DNA of 64,000 nucleotides from positions 1 to 64,000 of the forward strand of contig CANHGS010000016.1 in assembly GCA_947460595.1 (NCBI GenBank). The letters run 5' to 3'. Origin of the DNA: Bacteroidota bacterium. GTDB taxonomy: Bacteria > Bacteroidota > Bacteroidia > Chitinophagales > Chitinophagaceae. A program made the position numbers and the translations under genes. This document shows, one piece after another, positions 19,651-28,175 of this stretch. Numbering within the stretch: position 1 is the first letter of the stretch; the number at the start of each line of letters is the position of its first letter. The notes under the pieces were generated by a model. It saw nothing but the letters and a program-made list of their open reading frames with translations, had not been told where the DNA came from and did no database searches.

Positions 19651-21684
19651 TTATTGAATACTTGAATTAAAGACTTTAAATCCTCTTGCATTCTCCACCA
19701 TAATAGTTGTATTTGCAGATGGTTTGGCCATTTTAATCTTGGTAGATTCACCAGGACTCAACACTGGCAATGGATATTCCTTATCAATTTTATTCTCTGA
19801 ACTTAAAACAAGTTTGTAATTTTTCAATGTGTACGATGGAAAATCTGCACGTGCAGTAATGACCAGATCAGCTTTTTCGTAAGAAACTATCACCGGCGAA
19901 AGATCAGTCTGGAAAGAAGTATAGAGTCCTCTGGGTTTCCGATTGGCATCCACAATACCCCATTCCCTATATCCACTTGGATTGGTATTTGTAAACCTGC
20001 TTAGATAATCGTTGAAACTCCAATAAGATATACCACTAGCATAGGGATTTCTTCTCATAATTTCTATTACCCCTTTGAGATTGTCAATACGTTGTTGTTC
20101 ATTTTTCACTTGGTCGGATCTTAGTCCAAATTCAGATACAAACACTGGTTTATCCGGATATTTTTGATGGATGTTTTGTAGTAATTTTTCAAACCCTTCC
20201 AGCCCTGAATAGATATTGATGCAAATAAAATCGCAATGGCGATAGCTGTCGTGCGGAGGCAACAAGTTTTCTTTATTTCCGGCGGAGCCTAGTCCCATAA
20301 AAGTAATCAGACGTGTCTTATCCAGATCTAGGTATTTTTCGCGTTGGAACAGAGTCCATTCATCTCCTTCGGGTGTCCAGCTTTGGTATTCATTGCCGGT
20401 GCTCCAAGCTACAATGCTCGGGGAGTTCCAGAATTCTTCCACCATCTCAGTCATTTGAGCACGAAATTTCTCCCTCAAAGTTGAATTCCCCAATAATACT
20501 GAAGAGAACCCCCAGCTCGGAATCTCTGCAAAGATGAGTGATCCGTTTTCATCAGCCCATTTGTAGAAATGTTTGCTGGTTGGTGTATGACACAACCTAG
20601 CCATGATCATGTTTCCATTGCGCTGCAAACCCATGTCTAGTGAGGCCAGTTCTGCTGGGTCTGTTGATCCGTACTTTGGATGATCAGAATGACGATTGGC
20701 TCCTGCTACCCGAATTGGCTTCCCATTTAAAAGCAATTGAATTCCTTCCTGTTTAAACTCTCTGATTCCAAAATAAGTTTTGTAAGAACCAATGGCTTTT
20801 TTATCAGAGATTAAACTTGACTCTACGTCATACAAATTTGGGTTGTCAAAGTCCCACAACAGCGTATTTGCAGCAGATAAAGTATCATCGATCACTACCT
20901 TTTCCTGTGTCCATGCTTTTAGTTTGATTGTTTTTGAAAGCTGGTTACCAGAGCGTATCGCCTTTAGATTTGTCCGCAAAGTGATAGCAGGCTGAATTGT
21001 AATTACGGTATCACTAAACGTTTTATTTTCAATCCAGGTGATAATTTTAATCTGGGAACTTCCTGTTTGAAGATTGGGAACCGATTCAATTTTTTGTTTT
21101 GAGATAAATATTTTGGAAGATACTTCAATTGTCACATCTCTTGTAATTCCTCCAAATTCATACCAAGGAAAAAGCTGATCGTTGGGATTTTTGCCCGTTC
21201 TGGCCCCCGGAATTTCCAATTGGTTCCATGAATTATCAGCTTCTACAACCAGATAATTCACATCAGGAAATTTTACTTTTTTAGTGATATCTAGTGTAAA
21301 CGGGGTATACCCGCCTTCGTGCATACCCACCAGTTCTCCGTTTAGGAATATTCTACATTTATAATAAACAGCATCAAATTTGAGTCTGACGAATGAATTG
21401 GCTACATCGGCTGGAAGTTTAAAACCCTTTCTATACCAAGCCTTCCCTATAAAATTATAACGTGTATCAATGCTCCAGGTATGCGGAACGTTTACCTGAT
21501 CCCATCCAGCAGCTAACATATTTATATTGTCTTTACCAAGTTCCCAAGGCAAATGCCAGTCATTCTGTTCACCTACGTTTGTTGGATCTATGGCAAAACT
21601 CCATTTACCATTCAAAGAAATCTTCTGTGATCTAGAAGAAACTGCAATAATTAAACTGAAAAAAAGCAAAAACAAATTTTTCAT
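19651..21684 (-). CDS. GH2 family beta-glycosidase (galactosidase/glucuronidase-like)
   Basis: ISLNGKWSFAIDP, INVPHTWSID, NGELVGMHEGGYTPFTLDIT, acid/base region VAWSTGNEYQS, nucleophile region PVFVSEFGLRSDQ. Confidence 0.9.
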   Translation of the reverse strand: MKNLFLLFFSLIIAVSSRSQKISLNGKWSFAIDPTNVGEQNDWHLPWELGKDNINMLAAGWDQVNVPHTWSIDTRYNFIGKAWYRKGFKLPADVANSFVRLKFDAVYYKCRIFLNGELVGMHEGGYTPFTLDITKKVKFPDVNYLVVEADNSWNQLEIPGARTGKNPNDQLFPWYEFGGITRDVTIEVSSKIFISKQKIESVPNLQTGSSQIKIITWIENKTFSDTVITIQPAITLRTNLKAIRSGNQLSKTIKLKAWTQEKVVIDDTLSAANTLLWDFDNPNLYDVESSLISDKKAIGSYKTYFGIREFKQEGIQLLLNGKPIRVAGANRHSDHPKYGSTDPAELASLDMGLQRNGNMIMARLCHTPTSKHFYKWADENGSLIFAEIPSWGFSSVLLGNSTLREKFRAQMTEMVEEFWNSPSIVAWSTGNEYQSWTPEGDEWTLFQREKYLDLDKTRLITFMGLGSAGNKENLLPPHDSYRHCDFICINIYSGLEGFEKLLQNIHQKYPDKPVFVSEFGLRSDQVKNEQQRIDNLKGVIEIMRRNPYASGISYWSFNDYLSRFTNTNPSGYREWGIVDANRKPRGLYTSFQTDLSPVIVSYEKADLVITARADFPSYTLKNYKLVLSSENKIDKEYPLPVLSPGESTKIKMAKPSANTTIMVENARGFKVFNSSIQ

Positions 21685-21734
21685 AAAACAGAGATTAAAA
21701 ATTCATGAATTATTTAAAAAGAAATTAAATAAGA

Positions 21735-24700
21735 TTATCTATTTGCCATCACCTCACCTCGCAACAAAATTTTTCCCAGGTATACTACTGTATGATTGTA
21801 TTTCTCAGGATTTTTGTTAATATCTTCCAATTGCATTTCTCCCAAAATCTTGATCTTGTCGGGATTGTCTTTAGAAATTTTCAAGACCACGGAATGAATA
21901 CCTGGTTTAGTTTTTACAAAAGCACACTGTCCTCTGTACCTATTGTTGCAATTCCGGTTAAACCGGTTGATTAATTTTTTATCTACAAACTCATTTCCCG
22001 CAATAAAATTAATAGGACTCAATTCCTTCAGATTCATCAAAACTCCATCAAGTTCCAATTCAATTTGTCCTACTTCTGGCCCACCAATATCAAAGATGCC
22101 AATCATTGTTCCGTCAAACTTGAAGCTGATGGATGAACCTGGATTTTCCGCCTTCATTACATAAGGAAACCAAGGAGAAAATTGGTTTAAAGATTCAACC
22201 ATATTGGGATCAATGGTTACCCAATCAGAACTAAAACTAGCAATTGATTTAGGATCAAGCATTTTGGCATCTTCCCAATTATCAGCAATCAGCGGTTCTG
22301 CTAGATGATGAACCTGACTCCCTGCTTTACGCTTCATTTTCAACATTGCCCTTGCAATAGCTTCAGCATATAAGTTACCACCCGCTTCCAATGGGTGTGT
22401 ACCATCTGCCGAAAACACAATTTTGTCTGTGAACACTGCAGGATCTGATTTCCAAATAAGCTTTTCTTTACTCTCAAGAAATGCTGCCTGTAAACCCATG
22501 TGTACCGATGGAATAGCATAATAATCTGCTATTTTTTCTAAGTGCTGGATATTTTCTGGAACTTTCCCTTCTGCATATACTTTAGTTTGTCCTTGGGCGG
22601 TGGTGTAGATAAAACAAATATCAATTCTTGGATTGTATTTCCAAATTTGACGTACAATCCCTTCCATACCATCTGGAAAAGCACCATTCACTGCAAATTC
22701 AACAAAAACTACATCCGGATTAAATTTTAAAACCTGATCGTATACCCTACAAGCACCAAGGTCTGTTCCAGTTCCTGACACCCCCGCATTAATTCCCAAC
22801 ATTTTTACTTTGGGAAATAGCTGTTGGATAAACTTTGCAGATTGTGCTCTGTACTGATTATTTGCCCGGGTAATACTTCCACCTAAATAGCCAATGGTTA
22901 CAGTATTTCCCTTTTTTAGTTTATTAAAAAAATTGGGGAGTCCTTTTCGAATGTTGAATTCATTTGGATGAGAAAAATTATTTGTTTGTATAACTGGAGC
23001 CGCATAATCTAATGGATTAAAAAATAATGGACTTGCCCCAGTCTGGCTTGCCGCAATAATATCTTCGGAATTATTTACAAAGGCATTCATGTTCCAACTA
23101 TCGCGCCAGCTAATGGCAAATTGGTTTTCTTTAATAGTTATCGGAAGCCATATGTGTCTACTATCGAATGGTTGTTCGGGCTTATTAATATCAAACATGG
23201 CAATATATGCATCTTTCTTGCCAATAACAGGAAGGATAAATGTAGGTTGGCCTCCGTATGTTTTCTCTTTACCAAAACCATTTTGAGGGTTCACTCCTTC
23301 ACATGGATTGCCTTGCAATACCCAAGGTCCTGTTAATGATTTACTGGTAAAATATCTTGCCGGATTTGGATCCCAACCAGTTGATCCGGATCCCAATAAA
23401 TGATAGATCCCATTTATTTTAATAATGGCTGGCCCTTCTGTCTTTGCTGTTATACCTTCACAGATTTCGTACTTTCCATCCGGCATTAAGTAATCATCTT
23501 TCATTTTCCCAACTACAACTGCTCTATCCGGCTTTCTTACAGTAAGATGGTATAAGTCACCATTTTCCTCTTGAAACAATGCGTAATCACCTGAGCCATT
23601 TGGAGAGTCTGCACCCAAAAATTTATGACTGTACTTGAATGGCCCTATAGGACTGTCAGATAAGGCAACGCCAACATATCCTGTAGTCACTCCTTGTCCT
23701 TTCAGATATAATTTAAAAAAAGCAACAAACTTTTTTGTTTTAGTATTATAAACCACTTTGGGTCTATCAAAATTGCATTGGTATGCCAAATCGTGACCAT
23801 CATCATTATAAACAAGCGGTAGCACCAATCCATTATCCGACCAATTAATCAAGTCTTCTGAAGCGTAACAATGAATTCCACCATCTGCAAAAGTTTTCTC
23901 TGAAAGACCTTCAATTTTATGTGTTCCATACCAATAATAAATTCCTTTAAAGTAAAGAATACCGCCACCATGTGCATTAATTGGATTGCCATCTGTATCA
24001 TTCCAAATTTGACCCGGGCTTATTATGGTTAACTTAGAATCTACTTGCTTATTTAAATCACTTATACTCCAAGTATCCTGCCATTTAATCAACATTTTAG
24101 TATTTCTAAATTCAATAGGTAACCAGATATACCTTCCCGTAATTGGATTTTCTGGTTTCCAAATATCAAACATGACTATATAAGCATCTTTTTTTCCTTC
24201 TATGGGAAAAATAAAGGAAGATTGCCCTCCATAAGTGACATCACTGCCCACACTATCAAGAGAATTGGTGCCTATACATGGATTGCCATGATATGTCCAT
24301 TTTCCCATAATATTATTTGAAGTATAATAGCGTGCTGCATTGGGCTTCCAGCCACTAGAACCAGAGCCAAGCAAATGATATATCCCATTTCTTTTTATGA
24401 CAACAGGCGCTTCAGTATGCAATTCAATTCCTTCACAAGGTTTGTATTCCCCTAGTGGATAATAATAATCACTATCTAACTTGCCAATTACAAAAACTTT
24501 ATCTGGCTTCCTAACTGTTAAATGGTAAAGACTGCCATCATCATCAGTGAACATTGAGAAATCGCCAGAACCCTTGACCGAACCGCCTCCTTGAAATTTA
24601 TGGTGATAGATAAATGGCCCTGTAGGTTTATCCGCAACTGCTACACCAACATTACTTGTTTCGTAACCTAACCCTTTTAAATAAAGCTTGAAGAAAGCTA

Positions 24701-25103
24701 CAAATTGCTTATTCTTTTTATTATAAACTACTTTAGGTCTTTCAAGAATACAACCATATGCCAAATCCGATTTTTCATTCTTGAAGTCAACACTCAAAAC
24801 AATTCCTTCATCTTGCCAATTAATAAGATCTACAGAGGAGTAACAATGAATACCAGCATCAGCAAATGTTTTTTCAGATCTGCCTGCTAGTTTGTGTTCC
24901 CCATACCAATAATATTTGTCTTGATAGAAAATGATACCGCCTCCATGTGCATTAATTGGATTTCCATTCTTATCCAACCAATTTTGAGCAGGCTTAAATT
25001 CAGTCTGTTCAAAAGGAGACTTTTTTGCCTGAGAAAAAATGACGCCTACATTTAAAAACCAACAAACTGGAATGATACAGCAAACAATGATAGATCTGTT
25101 CAT
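21735..25103 (-). CDS. Three-domain enzyme: GH43_34-like + GH43_34-like + SGNH/GDSL esterase
   Basis: Two copies of NGNPINAHGGGI.YY..YYWYG.HK..G.SEKTFAD.GIHCY..DLINW (period about 975 bp), followed by VTIGYLGGSITRANNQYRAQ...NAGVSGTGTDLGACRVYDQVL. ORF track starts at 25205; the signal-peptide start MNRSIIVCC at 25103 is more likely and removes the overlap with the upstream gene. Confidence 0.85.
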   Translation of the reverse strand: MNRSIIVCCIIPVCWFLNVGVIFSQAKKSPFEQTEFKPAQNWLDKNGNPINAHGGGIIFYQDKYYWYGEHKLAGRSEKTFADAGIHCYSSVDLINWQDEGIVLSVDFKNEKSDLAYGCILERPKVVYNKKNKQFVAFFKLYLKGLGYETSNVGVAVADKPTGPFIYHHKFQGGGSVKGSGDFSMFTDDDGSLYHLTVRKPDKVFVIGKLDSDYYYPLGEYKPCEGIELHTEAPVVIKRNGIYHLLGSGSSGWKPNAARYYTSNNIMGKWTYHGNPCIGTNSLDSVGSDVTYGGQSSFIFPIEGKKDAYIVMFDIWKPENPITGRYIWLPIEFRNTKMLIKWQDTWSISDLNKQVDSKLTIISPGQIWNDTDGNPINAHGGGILYFKGIYYWYGTHKIEGLSEKTFADGGIHCYASEDLINWSDNGLVLPLVYNDDGHDLAYQCNFDRPKVVYNTKTKKFVAFFKLYLKGQGVTTGYVGVALSDSPIGPFKYSHKFLGADSPNGSGDYALFQEENGDLYHLTVRKPDRAVVVGKMKDDYLMPDGKYEICEGITAKTEGPAIIKINGIYHLLGSGSTGWDPNPARYFTSKSLTGPWVLQGNPCEGVNPQNGFGKEKTYGGQPTFILPVIGKKDAYIAMFDINKPEQPFDSRHIWLPITIKENQFAISWRDSWNMNAFVNNSEDIIAASQTGASPLFFNPLDYAAPVIQTNNFSHPNEFNIRKGLPNFFNKLKKGNTVTIGYLGGSITRANNQYRAQSAKFIQQLFPKVKMLGINAGVSGTGTDLGACRVYDQVLKFNPDVVFVEFAVNGAFPDGMEGIVRQIWKYNPRIDICFIYTTAQGQTKVYAEGKVPENIQHLEKIADYYAIPSVHMGLQAAFLESKEKLIWKSDPAVFTDKIVFSADGTHPLEAGGNLYAEAIARAMLKMKRKAGSQVHHLAEPLIADNWEDAKMLDPKSIASFSSDWVTIDPNMVESLNQFSPWFPYVMKAENPGSSISFKFDGTMIGIFDIGGPEVGQIELELDGVLMNLKELSPINFIAGNEFVDKKLINRFNRNCNNRYRGQCAFVKTKPGIHSVVLKISKDNPDKIKILGEMQLEDINKNPEKYNHTVVYLGKILLRGEVMANR

Positions 25104-25113
25104 TATTCCTACT

Positions 25114-26196
25114 TTATGGTTTTTTGAGAGGAATTTGCACATTATAAGAATGACCAAGTGTTTCATTAACCGCACAAAGCAAGGCAACCAGCTTCCCGTT
25201 TTCAAAAAAAAGCTGGGGTCTTTCCAACGCTTCTAACTGTTTAATACTCCCATCAGCCCATTTAATTTTCAAATCTGAAACTAGTGGGTGTTTTGCTAAT
25301 TTCCAATCCAATCCGTCTAGTGAATAAAACAACACTAAACTTCTTCCTGCATTTGTAAAAGCGCCTTTCATATCTTTCACAATAGCGTAATAACAATTAT
25401 CCTGATACCAAACAAATGGGTCCTCGGCTGGGAAGTCAACATTTTCAACTGTGAAAATGGGATTGTTTTGTTTTACAAATGGGCCTTCTGGTTTATTAGC
25501 TATTGCAGTTAAATGCACAACTGGGCCTCCAAAGGGTTGTGGTTTTTTTCGTGCAACTGCTTTATATACCATAAGGAAACGTCCGTCAGGCATTTGAGTT
25601 ACAGATGGATTTGCCACCATTTGTGCATCGTAGGCTGTAGTATCGGAAGAAATGTCAAGGATGGGTTTATCAAATCGTTTCCATGGACCATTTGGATTAT
25701 CAGCAATGACTACTCCAATTCGTTGATTGTTCCTATGTGTCCAATTCAATTGTGGGCTGGTAATTTTACCATCCCCATAATTACCAGCATAATACAAATA
25801 ATATTTACCATTAAAAAAATGAACTGTAGGATTGTGCGAATACATCCCATCCCAAAAATTAGGACCACGATGAGGGATTACCACATCTTTAAATACAAAA
25901 GGCCCAAAAGGAGAATCAGCAATAGCATGAGCTACTTCAGAACTAGTTACCCAAGCTGCCATACCTAAGTTCCTTGGCCATCTAGAGTAAAAAAGGTGGT
26001 ACTTTTTATCTAAATGAGATTTAACTAGTGTACCACACCATATATAGGAACTATCATTAATGAATTTGGCTGTTAAGGGAACCGGCTGAATCATTTTTCC
26101 CAAATTCAATTCTCCCGCAGCTGAATGCTCTTTTTGAGAAAAAAGTACTTTTGAACAGAGTAAACAAATTATAAAGAGTAATTGATTTTTTCTCAT
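25114..26196 (-). CDS. Secreted GH43/GH117-like beta-propeller glycosidase (paralog 3 of 3), first gene of operon B
   Basis: YIWCGTLVKSHLDKKYHLFYSRWP...FWDGMYSHNPTVHFFNGKYYLYYAGN...AEDPFVWYQDNCYYAIVKD. Confidence 0.75.
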   Translation of the reverse strand: MRKNQLLFIICLLCSKVLFSQKEHSAAGELNLGKMIQPVPLTAKFINDSSYIWCGTLVKSHLDKKYHLFYSRWPRNLGMAAWVTSSEVAHAIADSPFGPFVFKDVVIPHRGPNFWDGMYSHNPTVHFFNGKYYLYYAGNYGDGKITSPQLNWTHRNNQRIGVVIADNPNGPWKRFDKPILDISSDTTAYDAQMVANPSVTQMPDGRFLMVYKAVARKKPQPFGGPVVHLTAIANKPEGPFVKQNNPIFTVENVDFPAEDPFVWYQDNCYYAIVKDMKGAFTNAGRSLVLFYSLDGLDWKLAKHPLVSDLKIKWADGSIKQLEALERPQLFFENGKLVALLCAVNETLGHSYNVQIPLKKP

Positions 26197-26315
26197 GGCA
26201 AACTGTTTGAAAAATTGAAAAAGGAAAATACATCATCTTCCAATTCACATTTATTACTAAAATTATTGATGATACTTCTCATAAGTTGCAGTAATATTCT
26301 GTGACAAAAAAATTA

Positions 26316-26351
26316 CCTATCGATATCATAGCTGGAAACGTTATCGATAGG
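26316..26351. promoter_or_regulatory. Composite LacI-like operator, site B (upstream of operon B)
   Basis: CCTATCGATATCATAGCTGGAAACGTTATCGATAGG; CTATCGA (26317-26323) N20 TCGATAG (26344-26350); about 120 bp upstream of ATG at 26196. Confidence 0.8.
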
Positions 26352-26381
26352 TTGTAAATAAATTAAGTATTAGTCAATCAC

Positions 26382-28175
26382 TTATCCCTTTGGAGAAGAC
26401 GGTGGAAATAATTGAAATTCTTTTATCCCAGACATATAATCCCTGTCCTTGATGATTAATCTAAAATACCTTGCATTTACAGGATTAAGCTCCTTTTCCC
26501 AATCTCCCATTTTATTGGCCACTACCCATGTAATCCAATTGTTGTCTTTTTGATACTGTAATTCAAAACCGAGAATAGATGAATTCAACAACACACGCTC
26601 CATTAATTTTACTTTCCCAACCAATTGAGGTTTTCCCAAATCCACTTCTAGCCAAGCAGATGATTGAAAGATGGCCCTCATTTGATCTTTATTTCTGATA
26701 TAGTGCGCTGAACTTCCATAATATTGATCAATATCAATATTATCTCTTCTGCCAGGCACCCAAGCAGTTCCAGGATTGTCGTCAATTGCTGAATTTGCAT
26801 CATGCAAAAATTGGCCCACCGAGCTTGAAGCAATCACTTTCTTTTGATAGGCTAAAGAACCTGATGAAGAAAAGGGTCTGATGATTCCAGCATTATCTGC
26901 ATTTTTATTTAAAGTAAGTTTTATAGTTGTAGCAATAGAGTCTTTCAGTTTTGAAACAACTATCAATTTTAGGTTTTCCTTACTCTGAATAAATGGAATT
27001 GGTTGACCATTAAGTAGGCTAGCTTGCAAAACTGTAATACTCATTGGTGGCAAAACAATGGTATCATTAGGCTGCTGAAGCAGATGTAAGAAAACTGATT
27101 TTCCTTTATAGGTACTAAGTATCTGATTGGTAGGGGTATATGGTCCTCCTTTAGTTCCATAAACAGATTGTTCAATTGGCTTTAACCAACGTCCGAATTC
27201 CCTGAGGCGATTTTCAAAATTTTGTGGTATTTGTCCAAGACTATCTGGGCCAGTATTCAATAAAAGATTTCCATTACCACCCGCACATTTCAATAAAGTA
27301 ATAGCTGCTTCTTTTAGTGATCTAGGGGTATCGTTAAAACGCCATGCCCATTGATGTCCCAAATTGGTACATGTCTCCCATGGCACAGCACCATATCCTG
27401 CTACAAATCCTTCCGGAGTTGCATAGTCTCCGTTTGGTCCAATATAACTATGAGATTCATCTGTATGTAAAACATCTAAGCGATTATTGATAATAATACC
27501 CGGTTGTAACCTATTGGCCATTTCATAAATCAAACTGGGCTTTACTGGAGATGGCATACCCTCGTAGTCAATCCACAAAAGACTAATTTTTCCATAATTT
27601 GTTAGGAGTTCTTTTAATTGTTCCAATACACGTGCTTCGAACACTTTGTTGGATGCACCATTTCTACAATCCAAATCTTTCCAATCAGCTGGTGAGAAAT
27701 ACCAGCAAATAGGCAATTGTGCTTTATGAGCTGCATCTGCCAGCTCTTTACAAACATCTCTACCAAAAGCAGTTTTCATGATATTATAATCGGTAGTCTT
27801 GGTATTCCACATACAAAAACCATCATGGTGTTTTGCAGTAAATACCAAATACTTCATTCCAGCCGACTTAGCTATCTCAACCCATTTGTCTGCATTAAAT
27901 TGAACAGGATTAAATCTTAAATACAGTGAATCGTATTTTGATGCTCCGTAACTAGCTCTAGACCAACTTATTTCTTTTCCAATCACTGAAACAGGCCCCC
28001 AATGCATAAACATTCCCAATCTTGCATTTTGCCACCAGGCCAATTTAGGCTGCTGAAAATTTCTTTGCTGTGAATAGAGCTTTGACCCTAAAAAAAGGAA
28101 AATAAAAAACAGATAAACAAGCCTTAAATAAGGCTTTGCTTTTTTACTGAAATTGTTACTATAATACAAATTCAT
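26382..28175 (-). CDS. GH29 alpha-L-fucosidase with C-terminal F5/8 type C (discoidin-like) domain
   Basis: WWQNARLGMFMHWGPVSVIGKEISW, KHHDGFCMWNTKTTDYNI, ISLLWIDYEG; C-terminal SAWLEVDLGKPQLVGKVKLMERV...ARYFRLIIKDRDYMSGIKEFQLF. Confidence 0.92.
   Translation of the reverse strand: MNLYYSNNFSKKAKPYLRLVYLFFIFLFLGSKLYSQQRNFQQPKLAWWQNARLGMFMHWGPVSVIGKEISWSRASYGASKYDSLYLRFNPVQFNADKWVEIAKSAGMKYLVFTAKHHDGFCMWNTKTTDYNIMKTAFGRDVCKELADAAHKAQLPICWYFSPADWKDLDCRNGASNKVFEARVLEQLKELLTNYGKISLLWIDYEGMPSPVKPSLIYEMANRLQPGIIINNRLDVLHTDESHSYIGPNGDYATPEGFVAGYGAVPWETCTNLGHQWAWRFNDTPRSLKEAAITLLKCAGGNGNLLLNTGPDSLGQIPQNFENRLREFGRWLKPIEQSVYGTKGGPYTPTNQILSTYKGKSVFLHLLQQPNDTIVLPPMSITVLQASLLNGQPIPFIQSKENLKLIVVSKLKDSIATTIKLTLNKNADNAGIIRPFSSSGSLAYQKKVIASSSVGQFLHDANSAIDDNPGTAWVPGRRDNIDIDQYYGSSAHYIRNKDQMRAIFQSSAWLEVDLGKPQLVGKVKLMERVLLNSSILGFELQYQKDNNWITWVVANKMGDWEKELNPVNARYFRLIIKDRDYMSGIKEFQLFPPSSPKG

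Noticed and set aside
25104-25205. Apparent overlap of the GH43-GH43-SGNH ORF with the upstream propeller gene
   Set aside because: Upstream Met artefact; signal peptide MNRSIIVCCIIPVCWFLNVGVIFSQ begins at 25103.
25513-25968. Plus-strand 151-aa ORF
   Set aside because: Lies entirely antisense within the strongly supported 25114-26196 propeller gene; composition typical of a shadow ORF.
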